Below are positions 43,693 to 54,317 of a stretch of DNA of 64,000 nt, one piece after another (positions within the stretch are counted from its first letter, which is position 1; each line of letters starts with the position of its first letter). A program made the position numbers and the translations under genes. The notes beneath the pieces were generated by a model. It was not told the origin of the DNA. It saw nothing but the letters and a program-made list of their open reading frames with translations, and searched no databases. The stretch is from Catillopecten margaritatus gill symbiont. GTDB taxonomy: Bacteria; Pseudomonadota; Gammaproteobacteria; PS1; Pseudothioglobaceae. The stretch spans positions 620,001-684,000 of the forward strand of contig CP138327.1 in the NCBI GenBank assembly GCA_037956075.1, written 5' to 3'.

Positions 43693-44844
43693 ATGTCTTA
43701 TTTAATGTCAAATTATGCGCCGCTTGATGTTACCTTTGTGAAGGGCGAAGGTTGCACCTTGACATCTACACAAGGTGAACAATACCTGGATGCGCTATCG
43801 GGGGTTGGTGTTGTTGGTTTGGGACATTGTCATCCAAATATTACTACTGCTATTCAATCGCAAGCGGGGGAATTATTACACACCAGTAATTGGTATCATA
43901 TTCAACACCAAGAAACATTGGCTAAAAAGTTATGCACTTTGGCAAAAATGGACAACGCTTTTTTCGGCAATTCGGGTGCAGAGGCTAATGAAGCGGCAAT
44001 TAAAATTGCACGCTTACATGCGCGTGCCAATAATATTGACACACCTATTATCCTAACAGCAAACCAAAGTTTCCACGGACGCACCATGGCAACGCTTTCT
44101 GCAACGGGTAACCCAAAAGTTCAAGCGGGTTTTTCACCCTTAGTAAGTGACTTTATTTATGTGGATTTTGATGATGTGGATGCCATCAAAGCACACATAG
44201 GTAATGTTAATATCGTGGCAGTGATGCTTGAACCTATCCAAGGGGAAAGTGGTGTGATTGTGCCAGCTGATGATTACCTTAACCAAGTGCAAAACATTTG
44301 CCAAACGAATAATTGGCTGCTGATTTTAGATGAGGTGCAAACGGGTATTGGTCGCACAGGTAAACTGTTTGCACACCAATATAATAACATTACACCTGAT
44401 GTGCTGACACTTGCTAAAGGATTGGGTAATGGCGTGCCAATTGGTGCATGTTTGGCAAAAGGCAAGGCGGCAGAATTATTGACAGTTGGCACGCATGGAT
44501 CTACTTTTGGGGGCAATCCTTTGGTTTCTAAAACCGCATTGGCAGTGCTGGAAGTGATTGAAAAAGAGAATATTCTTGATAATGTTACCGCTATGAGTGA
44601 TTACTTATCGGCGGGTTTGCAAAAATTGTCTTCCGATAAAATCACCCAAATACGCATCAAAGGCTTGATGATTGCCATTGAACTTAACCAAGATTGCACT
44701 GAGTTATTAAATGCAGCATTGCAAAAACATCTATTAATTAATATTACTGGGCGTTCAATACGCCTATTACCCCCGCTGATTCTTAATACAAATGAAGCGG
44801 ATATCATTATCAATACGATTGATGAGTTATTAGGCGCCCTATAG
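43693..44844 (+). CDS. argD: Acetylornithine aminotransferase
   Basis: 383 residues of class III aminotransferases. PLP lysine Lys242 in TLAKGLGNGVPIGA, GNSGAEANEAAIK for phosphate binding, and ILDEVQTGIGRTG before it. Makes N-acetylornithine from acetylglutamate semialdehyde; the length and position before argF support ArgD over other omega-aminotransferases. The start is preceded by TTAGGAAC. A promoter may lie after the terminator only 20 bp upstream, so it may depend on read-through. Confidence 0.93.
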   Translation: MSYLMSNYAPLDVTFVKGEGCTLTSTQGEQYLDALSGVGVVGLGHCHPNITTAIQSQAGELLHTSNWYHIQHQETLAKKLCTLAKMDNAFFGNSGAEANEAAIKIARLHARANNIDTPIILTANQSFHGRTMATLSATGNPKVQAGFSPLVSDFIYVDFDDVDAIKAHIGNVNIVAVMLEPIQGESGVIVPADDYLNQVQNICQTNNWLLILDEVQTGIGRTGKLFAHQYNNITPDVLTLAKGLGNGVPIGACLAKGKAAELLTVGTHGSTFGGNPLVSKTALAVLEVIEKENILDNVTAMSDYLSAGLQKLSSDKITQIRIKGLMIAIELNQDCTELLNAALQKHLLINITGRSIRLLPPLILNTNEADIIINTIDELLGAL

Positions 44845-44858
44845 TGCAGGAGAGTTGT

Positions 44859-45755
44859 ATGAAACATTTTATTAATTTAGATGACTTGTCAAACAGTGAT
44901 TTAAATCAAATCATTGATAATGCGATTGCTTTAAAAAAAGAGCATAAAGCAGGTGTCATTAGTAAAGCACTAGAACAAAAAACTTTGGCAATGATTTTTG
45001 ACAAATCATCCACCAGAACCCGTGTGTCATTTGAAGCAGGTATGGTGCAACTCGGTGGTCATGCCCTCTTCTTGTCTGACCGTGATATCCAAATCGGTCG
45101 TGGCGAACCAATCATTGATACCGCTATCGTTATCGGCTCAATGGTAGATGCGATTATGATGCGTGTGTCCTCACACAGTGATATCGTCACTTTTTCTAAA
45201 AATGCCAAAGTACCTGTTATTAACGCCCTTTCCGATGAATCTCACCCTTGCCAATTGTTAGCAGATATGATGACTTACAAAGAGCACAACGGCAATATTC
45301 AAGGCAAAACAGTCGCCTACATTGGTGATGGTAATAATATGTGTCATACTTATATGCAAGCCGCCAATGTCTTCGACTTTACGCTTAACATTGCAACCCC
45401 AGTCGGTTATGAGCCGCAGCACTCTTTCATTAACAAGTATCAAAACTGCATCAATTTATACACCGATGCAACTTTGGCATGTAAAGATGCTGATTTAGTC
45501 ATCACTGATGTTTGGGCAAGTATGGGCCAAGAAGAAGAGCAAGCCAAACGCAAATTGGACTTTGCAGGCTTTCAAGTGAACGATGCTTTGATGGAAAATG
45601 CTAAATCTGATGCCAGTTTTATGCATTGCCTGCCTGCCCATCGTGGTGAAGAAGTCAGTGCTAATGTCATCGATGGTAAACAAAGTTTAGTTTGGGATGA
45701 AGCCGAAAACCGCCTCCACGCACAAAAAGCGTTGTTGCTTTACCTTTTATCTTAA
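44859..45755 (+). CDS. argF: Ornithine carbamoyltransferase
   Basis: About 298 residues. The carbamoyl phosphate motif STRTR is at residues 51-55, the ornithine/CP site DESHPCQ and the C-terminal HCLPAHRGEEV (with catalytic Cys) are intact. Converts ornithine to citrulline. The ATG at 44859 is five codons inside the longest frame but is preceded by CAGGAGAG with good spacing. It is 14 bp after argD, so the two form an arginine operon. Nothing odd in length. Confidence 0.95.
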   Translation: MKHFINLDDLSNSDLNQIIDNAIALKKEHKAGVISKALEQKTLAMIFDKSSTRTRVSFEAGMVQLGGHALFLSDRDIQIGRGEPIIDTAIVIGSMVDAIMMRVSSHSDIVTFSKNAKVPVINALSDESHPCQLLADMMTYKEHNGNIQGKTVAYIGDGNNMCHTYMQAANVFDFTLNIATPVGYEPQHSFINKYQNCINLYTDATLACKDADLVITDVWASMGQEEEQAKRKLDFAGFQVNDALMENAKSDASFMHCLPAHRGEEVSANVIDGKQSLVWDEAENRLHAQKALLLYLLS

Positions 45756-45849
45756 GGACACCCCAAAAACCCCAGCACAATTTATAAAACACATAAAACA
45801 ACCCTTTTTCTGCATTCCCTAAATTGCACTGGGATTTCTGGTGGTGCCC

Positions 45850-46548
45850 TTAAATATTTTTAGGACTAAGACTATCCATTGCTTCTTGGTAAAACTTAAC
45901 ACCTCGTTCGATTTTCTCTCTGCCACGAGAGACTCGCCAGCGGTTAGTATCTCTAAGTGAATAAACGCAACCACAATATTCTTGTTGATAAAAAGATTCT
46001 CGTTTAGACAATTCCAGCATTCTTGAAGAGCCGCCCTGCTTACGCCAGTTAAAATCCCAATAAGTAACCCCCTCAAATGGATTGGCTGCTCTTTCGCCAC
46101 AGCCATTGATTTGGTTCATATCTTTCCAGCGGGAAATACCTAAAGTGGATGAAATTAAATCAAAACCATTGGCTTTGGCATATTCTGCGGTTACTTCAAA
46201 ACGCATATCAAAACAGCTGGTGCAGCGTTCGCCTCGTTCGGGTGCGTCTTCTTGTCCTTTGGTGCGTTCAAACCAATTGTCTTTGTCGTAATCTGCATCA
46301 ACGAAAGACATACCGAGTTTTTCTGCGAAACGGATGTTTTCTTCTTTGCGTAATTCGTATTCTTCCACAGGGTGAATGTTGGGATTATAAAAGAAAATAG
46401 TGGTTTCAATTTCTGATGCCGCTAATGCTTCCATAATTTCTCCTGCACAAGGGGCACAACAAGAATGCATCAACAACTTTTTTTCGCCATTTGGGGTTTT
46501 TAATTTAGGGCGGTCGTAACCCTTTAAACTGAAATCTATTTTAGACAC
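45850..46548 (-). CDS. queH: Epoxyqueuosine reductase QueH
   Basis: About 232 residues. The metal site is [13 protein letters not shown] near the N terminus and [27 protein letters not shown], and [12 protein letters not shown] later, all hallmarks of QueH, which reduces epoxyqueuosine to queuosine in tRNA and replaces QueG. The start is probably the GTG at 46548, which has AAGGTG upstream and overlaps the previous gene by 13 bp; an ATG at 46575 would give a 40-bp overlap. It is the last gene of the higB-higA-unknown-queH run. No queG was seen. Confidence 0.9.
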   Translation of the reverse strand: MSKIDFSLKGYDRPKLKTPNGEKKLLMHSCCAPCAGEIMEALAASEIETTIFFYNPNIHPVEEYELRKEENIRFAEKLGMSFVDADYDKDNWFERTKGQEDAPERGERCTSCFDMRFEVTAEYAKANGFDLISSTLGISRWKDMNQINGCGERAANPFEGVTYWDFNWRKQGGSSRMLELSKRESFYQQEYCGCVYSLRDTNRWRVSRGREKIERGVKFYQEAMDSLSPKNI

Positions 46549-46952
46549 GCTTGCACCTTTTTTAACACTTCCCATGTTTCTCGTTTGAACGATTCATTTT
46601 TTAAAATCTCACTGGGGTGATGCGTAGCAAAATGCTGTGGCAATAGTGGGTTAAGCCCTGCACCCATCAACAACACGGTTTTAGCATTGTATTTTTCCAA
46701 AGTTGCAGTGAGCGCATTCGCTTGAATGCTAACGCATTGAATATTCACTTCTTTTAAACCAATCGCAGTCAACATTTTAAATAAAAATGTTTGGGTGTTA
46801 CCTACCTGACAAAAAGAATGGGGCGTTTGAGTTTCGATAACAAGGCACTGAGTATTAATTTTTGACGAGGTTGTTGATACTTTGGTATTAGCATACAAAA
46901 AATCAGGCACACCGAGTGCCTCTAAATAATGTGCGCGTGATTCGGTATTCAT
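46536..46952 (-). CDS. Unknown protein with uracil-DNA-glycosylase-like C-terminal motif
   Basis: 138 residues. The end, [20 protein letters not shown] followed by [19 protein letters not shown], resembles the HPS/HPA helix region of uracil-DNA glycosylase superfamily proteins, and the opening [15 protein letters not shown] is like short gammaproteobacterial proteins annotated as UDG-like. The N-terminal catalytic loop is not present, so it is not a glycosylase by itself; it may be a scaffold or a DNA polymerase accessory protein. The start overlaps the antitoxin stop by 4 bp (ATGA) and the end overlaps queH. The assignment is weak. Confidence 0.5.
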   Translation of the reverse strand: MNTESRAHYLEALGVPDFLYANTKVSTTSSKINTQCLVIETQTPHSFCQVGNTQTFLFKMLTAIGLKEVNIQCVSIQANALTATLEKYNAKTVLLMGAGLNPLLPQHFATHHPSEILKNESFKRETWEVLKKVQACLK

Positions 46953-47245
46953 ACAACCATTTTTAATCTAATGCCCATCGCTTTAATCAGTTTATCAACG
47001 GTTTTAACACTTGGGTTAGCGCCCTCTTTAAAAACACGATAAATATTTTCACGATGCAAACCACTTCGTTCTGCTAACTCTTTCATACCCACTGATTTAG
47101 CAATATCACCCAGTGAAACCAACCATGAACTAAGTCCTTCTCTCAAGGCTTCTTGTAGGTATTCTTGCGCTTCATCTGCGGTGTTAATATGATCTGCGAT
47201 ATTAAATTCAGGTAATTGATCAATTTTTTTCTTATCTAAGCCCAT
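46949..47245 (-). CDS. HigA-type antitoxin (helix-turn-helix)
   Basis: 98 residues with a helix-turn-helix of the HI1420/HigA type (MKELAERSGLHRENIYRVFK followed by EGANPSVKTVDKLIKAMGIR) and an N-terminal segment for toxin binding. In this family the toxin precedes the antitoxin, as here, with a 3-bp gap. It should neutralise the RelE-like toxin and repress the operon through the 14-bp palindrome upstream. The stop overlaps the next gene's ATG, so read-through to queH is likely. Intact in length. Confidence 0.88.
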   Translation of the reverse strand: MGLDKKKIDQLPEFNIADHINTADEAQEYLQEALREGLSSWLVSLGDIAKSVGMKELAERSGLHRENIYRVFKEGANPSVKTVDKLIKAMGIRLKMVV

Positions 47246-47248
47246 AAG

Positions 47249-47545
47249 TTACTCCATATATTGTTGCAAAATAATATTTGCTTTTTTAACATCTTTGCTT
47301 TGCCCATCTTTGACACCGCCCCATAAAATGATCATATTGTCACTTATCACATAATAAACACGATGTCCTTTTCCGCTAACAAACTTAAGTTCGTACAAAT
47401 ACTCATTTAACCTTTTATGTGAGCCAAAATTACCCTGTTGTATTCGCTCAATTCTATTGTTAAATTTTTTCTTAAAGATACCGTCTTTTACATCATCAAA
47501 CCATTGAATGAATTCTGGTGTCCTTTTAACTATAATTATACCCAT
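47249..47545 (-). CDS. HigB/RelE-like toxin (HI1419 family)
   Basis: 98 residues of the RelE/ParE superfamily: TPEFIQWFDDVKDGIFKKKF, RIERIQQGNFGSHKRLNEYL, ELKFVSGKGHRVYYVI and a C-terminal VKKANIILQQYME. The conserved helix-beta pattern and basic residues fit a ribosome-dependent mRNA interferase, whose target is not predictable. The ATG is only 2 bp from a perfect palindrome (47548-47561), so there is no room for a Shine-Dalgarno and the message may be leaderless or the palindrome may overlap its promoter. No other Met is available near the start. It is followed by its antitoxin. Confidence 0.87.
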   Translation of the reverse strand: MGIIIVKRTPEFIQWFDDVKDGIFKKKFNNRIERIQQGNFGSHKRLNEYLYELKFVSGKGHRVYYVISDNMIILWGGVKDGQSKDVKKANIILQQYME

Positions 47546-47547
47546 TT

Positions 47548-47561
47548 TATCATATATGATA
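47548..47561. promoter_or_regulatory. Perfect 14-bp palindrome before the higB start
   Basis: TATCATATATGATA lies two bases before the toxin ATG. It is self-complementary and would suit a homodimeric antitoxin repressor; the TATGATA inside could serve as a -10 element. Likely autoregulatory operator, unproven. Confidence 0.5.
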
Positions 47562-47571
47562 CAAAAATAAT

Positions 47572-49104
47572 CTACACTTGTGGATGCGCCTTATCAGTAG
47601 CAACTAAAATTTTATTCAGTCCGTGGATGTAGGCTTTAGCACTGGCAATGATAATGTCGGTATCAGCACCTTGTCCGTTGACAATGCGACCATCGGACTC
47701 TAAACGCACATTAACCTCTCCGAGTGCATCGGTGCCTTGGGTAACATTTGAGACGGAATAAAGTTGCAGATTAACCTCTACACCTACCAATGAATTAATG
47801 GCACTAAAAGTAGCATCAACGGCACCTGAGGTGTTGGCGGTTGCTGTTTTTTCTTGTCCATCAATAGAAAGTTTTACTTCGGCTGAATTTTGCTTACCCG
47901 TTTCACTGGAAACTTTAAGCGAGACTAAATTGATGCTTTCAAAGTCTTCAATTTGCGCTTCGGACACCAATGCTTGCAAATCTTCATCGAAAATTTCGTG
48001 CTTTTTATCTGCCAATTCTTTGAAACGAGCAAAGGCATCATTCAAACTTTCATCAGAATCAAATTCAACACCAAGTTCGTTAAGTCGAGCTTTAAAGGCA
48101 TTACGACCTGAGTGTTTGCCCATCACTAATTGATTGGCATTCCAGCCAACATCTTCAGCTCGCATAATTTCATAAGTCTCACGGTGTTTTAACACGCCGT
48201 CTTGATGGATACCTGCTTCATGAGCAAAGGCATTAGCGCCGACAATGGCTTTATTCGGTTGCACGATAAAGCCCGTCACGCTTGAAACCAAACGAGAGGC
48301 GGATAGGATTTGTGTGGTGTCAATATTGGTATCACAGCCAAAAACATCTTGGCGAGTACGCACTGCCATCACTATTTCTTCCAGTGAACTGTTGCCTGCT
48401 CGTTCGCCCAAGCCGTTAATCGTGCATTCCACTTGGCGTGCACCGTTTAAAACAGCTGAAAGTGAATTGGCAACTGCTAAGCCAAGGTCATTATGACAAT
48501 GTGCTGAGAAAATCGCTTTGTCAGAATTGGGAATACGCTCAATTAGATTTTTAAGGGTTTCACCGAACTGATGGGGCATATTGTAACCCACGGTATCAGG
48601 GATATTAATGGTAGTTGCCCCTGCATTAATCGCCGCTTCAATCACACGACAAAGGAAATCTTCGTCACTGCGTCCTGCATCTTCGGGTGAAAATTCAACA
48701 TTATCCGTCCAGTTTCTCGCACGCCTTACTGAACGCACAGCCTGCTCTACCACTTGGTCGGGGGTCATATTCAGTTTCATCTTCATATGAATATCGCTGG
48801 TGGCAATAAAAGTGTGAATGCGTGACGAATTAGCACCCTTCAATGCTTCACCAGCACGGTCAATATCTTTGTCAAGTGCACGAGCAAGTGAACAAATGGT
48901 GGAATCTTTAACGGTATTAGCAACTGCTTGAACAGCATCAAAATCGCCAGGTGATGCAATGGCAAAACCCGCTTCAATCACATCAACGCGCATTTTTTCT
49001 AGCACTTTGGCAATGCGGATTTTTTCATCTTTGGTCATTGACGCACCGGGGGATTGCTCACCATCTCTTAGCGTCGTATCGAAAATAATTAGTTTGTCAG
49101 ACAT
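47572..49104 (-). CDS. leuA: 2-isopropylmalate synthase
   Basis: 510 residues. The HMGL-like catalytic barrel opens with [17 protein letters not shown] (metal Asp and Arg), has [16 protein letters not shown] and [14 protein letters not shown], and ends in the LeuA regulatory dimer domain (about 385-510), so it is feedback-inhibited by leucine in related enzymes. Catalyses the first step of leucine synthesis. Upstream are two small hairpins. leuBCD are not in the window. Length is typical of LeuA type 1. Start has GGAGAG 6 nt upstream. Confidence 0.95.
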   Translation of the reverse strand: MSDKLIIFDTTLRDGEQSPGASMTKDEKIRIAKVLEKMRVDVIEAGFAIASPGDFDAVQAVANTVKDSTICSLARALDKDIDRAGEALKGANSSRIHTFIATSDIHMKMKLNMTPDQVVEQAVRSVRRARNWTDNVEFSPEDAGRSDEDFLCRVIEAAINAGATTINIPDTVGYNMPHQFGETLKNLIERIPNSDKAIFSAHCHNDLGLAVANSLSAVLNGARQVECTINGLGERAGNSSLEEIVMAVRTRQDVFGCDTNIDTTQILSASRLVSSVTGFIVQPNKAIVGANAFAHEAGIHQDGVLKHRETYEIMRAEDVGWNANQLVMGKHSGRNAFKARLNELGVEFDSDESLNDAFARFKELADKKHEIFDEDLQALVSEAQIEDFESINLVSLKVSSETGKQNSAEVKLSIDGQEKTATANTSGAVDATFSAINSLVGVEVNLQLYSVSNVTQGTDALGEVNVRLESDGRIVNGQGADTDIIIASAKAYIHGLNKILVATDKAHPQV

Positions 49105-49191
49105 TTTTGTCTCTCCTATATAGTTTATTACTGTGTTACTTGTGTGTGTTGCTGTTTTGGGTGCTTGCCTTTCAGCAATGCGAAATGATTG

Positions 49192-49230
49192 ATTACCTTA
49201 CGGTAATAATCGTAACACTAGGAGAGTGTT
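49192..49230. promoter_or_regulatory. Two adjacent hairpins upstream of leuA
   Basis: ATTACC-TTAC-GGTAAT (49192-49207) and AACACT-AGGAG-AGTGTT (49214-49230) are perfect 6-bp inverted repeats lying about 90-125 bp before leuA. They lack T runs, so they are not terminators; they may be operators or leader structures. No leucine-rich leader peptide was found. Confidence 0.35.
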
Positions 49231-49290
49231 TTGCGTGCTAAAAAATTCGTGCTGAGTTTTCATAATGGTAAATTATAACTGAAAATTTTA

Positions 49291-50037
49291 TTAGTTTTTC
49301 GTTTTTTTCTTTAAGGTGCGTTTTTTACGCACATCAATCATCGTCATTATCAAGCCCGACAACGCATAAATAAAGAAAAAGGCAAACAAAATAGTGCTTG
49401 GATACAGAGTAATGATAATGATTGCCAAAATAGCAATCAATAGCAATTTAAAGGACGCTCTGCCTTTGAGATTAACCTCTTTAAAACTGCAGTAACGCAC
49501 ATTACTCACCATCAACACACCTGCACTCACTAAAATAACCCAACTTGTAATAAGCAAATATTGGTCATATGGTGTTACGCCTATCATTTCCTTAGTCCAC
49601 ACCATGCCAGCCACTAATGCAGCGGCAGCTGGAGAAGGTAAACCCTGAAAATAACGCTTGTCTTCAACCCCAATTTGTGTGTTAAAACGCGATAAACGCA
49701 ACGCAGCTGCAGTTACATACAAAAATGCACCTAGCCACCCAATTTTCCCCAATCCTTCAAACTGCCAAAAATACATCAACAATGCAGGCGCAACACCAAA
49801 CGATACCATATCTGCCATCGAATCATATTGCTCGCCAAAAGCACTTTGGGTATTGGTCATTCGCGCAACACGCCCGTCCAAACCATCCCACAACATTGCC
49901 ACAAAAATAGCAATCGCTGCTTCTGCGTATTGTCCTTTGGTGGCAAGAATAATCGCAAAAAATCCTGAAAACAGCCCAAATGTTGTTAACACATTGGGGA
50001 GTAAATACACGCCTCTTCTTGGTTTTTTCTGTGTCAT
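49291..50037 (-). CDS. pssA: CDP-diacylglycerol-serine O-phosphatidyltransferase
   Basis: About 248 residues from the ATG at 50037; the upstream extension begins in the ilvC terminator and is discarded. The CDP-alcohol phosphatidyltransferase motif DGLDGRVARMTNTQSAFGEQ with following YDSMADMVSFG (two DG..AR..D) is at about residues 50-90, and some six spans are visible. It makes phosphatidylserine, precursor of phosphatidylethanolamine (the donor for eptA). Placement beside ilvC is common in gammaproteobacteria. This is the type II membrane enzyme. Confidence 0.92.
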   Translation of the reverse strand: MTQKKPRRGVYLLPNVLTTFGLFSGFFAIILATKGQYAEAAIAIFVAMLWDGLDGRVARMTNTQSAFGEQYDSMADMVSFGVAPALLMYFWQFEGLGKIGWLGAFLYVTAAALRLSRFNTQIGVEDKRYFQGLPSPAAAALVAGMVWTKEMIGVTPYDQYLLITSWVILVSAGVLMVSNVRYCSFKEVNLKGRASFKLLLIAILAIIIITLYPSTILFAFFFIYALSGLIMTMIDVRKKRTLKKKTKN

Positions 50038-50058
50038 TTTTTCAAATACTCCGTTCGT

Positions 50059-50086
50059 AAAAACGCCCAACTAAGTTGGGCGTTTT
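50059..50086 (-). terminator. Rho-independent terminator of ilvC
   Basis: On the minus strand AAAACGCCCAACT and AGTTGGGCGTTTTT form a strong hairpin with a run of T, starting 9 bp after the ilvC stop. It separates ilvC from pssA. Confidence 0.9.
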
Positions 50087-50094
50087 AAAGAATG

Positions 50095-51120
<1,026 letters not shown>

Positions 51121-51603
51121 TTAATATTCTCTTTTCTGACAAACGCCGGTCACGCCTGTTCTTGAAACTTCTAAAACTTTACTCGCATCCAACGAGGTTA
51201 AAAAGTCGTTAACCCTTTGACTTTTACCTGCCACTTCAACGGTGTAAGTGTCCTCACTGACATCAACTATCTTACCCGCATAGTCGTCAATGTGCTGGTC
51301 AATACTCGCCTGTGTGCTTGGGTCAACATCGATTTTCACCAATACCAACTCCCGTTCAATATGTTCAGTTGCAGTCAAATTTGTCACTGTTACCACATCA
51401 ATCAATTTTTCCAATTGTTTAACAATCTGATCAATAATATCTTCATCGCCGATACTAACAATACTCATGCGTGATAGTGTCGCGTCATTCGTCGGTGCCA
51501 CTGTCAGTGACTCAATATTAAATCCACGCGCTGAGAATAAACCTGCCACCCTCGAAAGTGCACCTGATTCATTTTCTAATTGTACTGAAATAATATGCCT
51601 CAT
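51121..51603 (-). CDS. ilvH: Acetolactate synthase small (regulatory) subunit
   Basis: 160 residues with an N-terminal ACT domain (ISVQLENESGALSRVAGLFS followed by ARGFNIESLTVAPT) and a second ACT-like half. It binds valine and sets activity of the large subunit. The start lies 2 bp after the ilvI stop, so the subunits are translated together. Length matches the IlvH type. Confidence 0.95.
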   Translation of the reverse strand: MRHIISVQLENESGALSRVAGLFSARGFNIESLTVAPTNDATLSRMSIVSIGDEDIIDQIVKQLEKLIDVVTVTNLTATEHIERELVLVKIDVDPSTQASIDQHIDDYAGKIVDVSEDTYTVEVAGKSQRVNDFLTSLDASKVLEVSRTGVTGVCQKREY

Positions 51604-51605
51604 AA

Positions 51606-53339
51606 CTACACCAAATTTAATCCTTCATCGTTGGTTGACGCCATTTCATCACGCCCTGCCAATAGCATCTCATGATGTCCTGCACCCGATGGAATCATTG
51701 GGAATACATTCTCACTTGGGTCAGTCAAAATATCCAAAAATACAGTTCTGTCTTTTTGTTTAAACGCCTCTTTTAAAGCTGGAACCAAGTCTGCTTCTTT
51801 CTCAACTTTAATACCTATATGCCCATAACTTTCAGCCAATTTCACAAAATCAGGTAGTGCATCCATGTACGACATTGAATAACGCTTATTATAGAAAAAC
51901 TCTTGCCACTGACGCACCATACCCAAATACCCATTATTCAAGTTAATAATTTTAACAGGCGTGTTGTATTGTAGCATTGTAGAAAGCTCTTGCAACATCA
52001 TCTGAATACTACCCTCTCCCGTAACACATGCTACATCCAAATCAGGCTCTGCAAGTTTCGCACCCATGGCTGCTGGTAAGCCAAAGCCCATTGTGCCTAA
52101 ACCACCCGAGTTAATCCAACGGCGTGGCTTGTCAAATGGATAATATTGCGCCGCCCACATTTGGTGTTGCCCAACATCAGAAGTAACAATTGCCTCTCCC
52201 TTGGTCACCTCATATAAAGCCTCGATAACACTTTGTGGCTTGATAATTCCTGCTTTGGTTTGATACGCCATTGAATCAACTGCCCTCCACTCGTCAATTT
52301 GTTCCCACCACGCACCAATATTGGCCATTTTTTTATCCTTCAATCCTGCTGAAAGTGCATTGAGTGCATCGGTTACTTGTCCGATAATAGCAACATCCAC
52401 GCCCACTGTTTTACCAACAGAAGAAGGGTCAATATCAATGTGGATAATTTTTGCATATGGGCAAAATAAATCTAAATTGCCCGTAATACGGTCATCAAAG
52501 CGTGCGCCCACGGCGACAATACAGTCTGAATCATGCATTGCCATATTAGCTTCATAAGTGCCGTGCATACCCAACATGCCCAGTGACTGCTTATCCGTTG
52601 CAGGGTAAGCGCCCAAACCCATTAGCGTTTGCGTAATTGGGAAACCTGTATTGCGTGTAAAAGTTATGAGTTCTGCATCAGCATTACCAATTACACTACC
52701 ACCGCCCGAATAAATAATCGGTTTTTTCGCCTGCGTAATTAAAGCAATAGCGACCTCAATCTGACTTGCCTCCACTTTTATCTCTGGCTGGTACGAGCGC
52801 ATATTGATTGACTCAGGGTAGCCGTCAAACTCGGTGGTAGCAATCGTGGTATCTTTGGTAATGTCAATCAACACTGGACCTGGGCGACCTGTGGTCGCAA
52901 TGTGAAAGGCTTTTTTAACAACATTTGCCAAATCATCAATATCTGTTACTAAGAAATTATGTTTAACACACGAACGAGTAATCCCTACCGCATCTACTTC
53001 TTGAAATGCATCATTGCCAATCACTGCAGAAGACACTTGACCTGAAATCACCACCATTGGAATAGAATCCATGTGTGCTGTCGCAATACCCGTTACTGCA
53101 TTTGTCAAGCCTGGGCCCGAAGTAACTAATGCCACACCGCACTTACCGCTGGTTCGTGCATAGCCATCTGCCGCATGCACAGCACCTTGCTCATGGCGCA
53201 CTAAAATGTGATTAATATCTTGACAAGCATCTAACGCATCGTAAATATGCAAAACGGCACCACCCGGGTAACCAAAAATGTGGTCTATGCCTTCACTTTG
53301 CAGACAATTAACCAATATTTGAGCGCCATTTAACTTCAT
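51606..53339 (-). CDS. ilvI: Acetolactate synthase large subunit
   Basis: 577 residues, ThDP/FAD enzyme. Conserved GYPGGAVLHIYDAL at the N terminus with the catalytic Glu in LVRHEQGAVHAADG, the FAD region MLGMHGTYEANMA, and the C-terminal ThDP motif VTGEGSIQMMLQEL followed by NLNNGYLGMVRQW. Condenses pyruvate to acetolactate. IlvI versus IlvB naming is by position with ilvH and ilvC. Promoter candidate about 30 bp upstream. lpxC lies upstream on the same strand. Confidence 0.95.
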   Translation of the reverse strand: MKLNGAQILVNCLQSEGIDHIFGYPGGAVLHIYDALDACQDINHILVRHEQGAVHAADGYARTSGKCGVALVTSGPGLTNAVTGIATAHMDSIPMVVISGQVSSAVIGNDAFQEVDAVGITRSCVKHNFLVTDIDDLANVVKKAFHIATTGRPGPVLIDITKDTTIATTEFDGYPESINMRSYQPEIKVEASQIEVAIALITQAKKPIIYSGGGSVIGNADAELITFTRNTGFPITQTLMGLGAYPATDKQSLGMLGMHGTYEANMAMHDSDCIVAVGARFDDRITGNLDLFCPYAKIIHIDIDPSSVGKTVGVDVAIIGQVTDALNALSAGLKDKKMANIGAWWEQIDEWRAVDSMAYQTKAGIIKPQSVIEALYEVTKGEAIVTSDVGQHQMWAAQYYPFDKPRRWINSGGLGTMGFGLPAAMGAKLAEPDLDVACVTGEGSIQMMLQELSTMLQYNTPVKIINLNNGYLGMVRQWQEFFYNKRYSMSYMDALPDFVKLAESYGHIGIKVEKEADLVPALKEAFKQKDRTVFLDILTDPSENVFPMIPSGAGHHEMLLAGRDEMASTNDEGLNLV

Positions 53340-53368
53340 TACTTTAATGTGGTGGAAAAAACCTTAGA

Positions 53369-53397
53369 ATTATACCCAAGGTAGGTGTGCTATAAAC
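53369..53397 (-). promoter_or_regulatory. Possible promoter of the ilvI-ilvH-ilvC operon
   Basis: TATAAT at 53369-53374 is followed upstream by a 17-bp spacer and a weak -35 (GTTTAT at 53392-53397). It lies in the 63-bp gap between lpxC and ilvI; no attenuator structure is visible. Confidence 0.4.
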
Positions 53398-53402
53398 ATT
53401 CT

Positions 53403-54314
53403 TTACAGGGAATTTTGCCAATCTTCTGAGTAGAATTGAATGGGCGAATCTTTGGATTCAAAAGTCTCAATTGCCCAAGTTTCTGGCTTTTCAAGAATGA
53501 CAGATAATAGCCTATCATTCAGCAAATGCCCTGTTTTATAACCTTCATAATGCCCAATCAAACTACTGCCAAGCAAATACAAATCACCCACAATGTCTAA
53601 AATTTTATGCTTCACAAATTCATTATCATAACGCATTCCATCTTCGTTCAACACATCGTCGTCACTCAAAGCAATCGCATTATCCATACTCGCACCCATC
53701 GCAAGTTTTCGCTCTTGTAACATTTCCATATCTTTCACATAACCAAAAGTTCTGGCTCTGGAAATTTCTTTAAGATAAGATTTCTGCGCAAAATCAATAC
53801 TCAGTTTTTGCCCACTTTCTTGCACTTTTTTATGTTTGAAATCAATTTCAAGGCTGACTTTAAAACCTTCATAAGGCGATACTTGCGCCCAAGAATCGTT
53901 ATTTTCCACACGCACCGTATCTTTAATCACAAAGAATTTTTTCGGCTCATTTTGCTCTTCAATGCCTGCCGACTGCACCAAAAAAATAAACGGTGCAGAT
54001 GAGCCATCCATAATGGGCACTTCAAACGAATCCAGTTCCACCAATATATTATCAATGCCTAATGCTGAAAATGCACTCATTAGATGTTCAACGGTTGAAA
54101 TTTTAACACCTTCATCTTCGATACTGGTCGACAAAACCACCTCATTCACAAATGCATTATGCGCTTTCACTAACTTTCCGCCTGCATCCATTCGTCTGAA
54201 AACTACACCATGATTAATTTCTGCTGGAATTAGCGTCATATTTATCATATTACCACTATGAATGCCAACGCCTCGTGCCTTGACGGCTTTTTTTATTGTT
54301 CTTTGTTTAATCAT
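53403..54314 (-). CDS. lpxC: UDP-3-O-acyl-N-acetylglucosamine deacetylase
   Basis: 303 residues. Zinc ligands are seen in [17 protein letters not shown] (first His) and [17 protein letters not shown] (second His and Asp), with the catalytic His in [17 protein letters not shown]. Commits precursors to lipid A. In most gammaproteobacteria it follows ftsZ; here it starts 3 bp after the ftsA stop, so ftsZ is absent from this position. Lipid A synthesis agrees with lptG, eptA and the glycan locus. Length and motifs are normal. Confidence 0.96.
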   Translation of the reverse strand: MIKQRTIKKAVKARGVGIHSGNMINMTLIPAEINHGVVFRRMDAGGKLVKAHNAFVNEVVLSTSIEDEGVKISTVEHLMSAFSALGIDNILVELDSFEVPIMDGSSAPFIFLVQSAGIEEQNEPKKFFVIKDTVRVENNDSWAQVSPYEGFKVSLEIDFKHKKVQESGQKLSIDFAQKSYLKEISRARTFGYVKDMEMLQERKLAMGASMDNAIALSDDDVLNEDGMRYDNEFVKHKILDIVGDLYLLGSSLIGHYEGYKTGHLLNDRLLSVILEKPETWAIETFESKDSPIQFYSEDWQNSL

Positions 54315-54317
54315 ATT

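Noticed and set aside
49105..49290. Leucine attenuator (leader peptide plus terminator) before leuA
   Set aside because: No short frame with leucine codons and no terminator with a T run was found; only two small hairpins are present.
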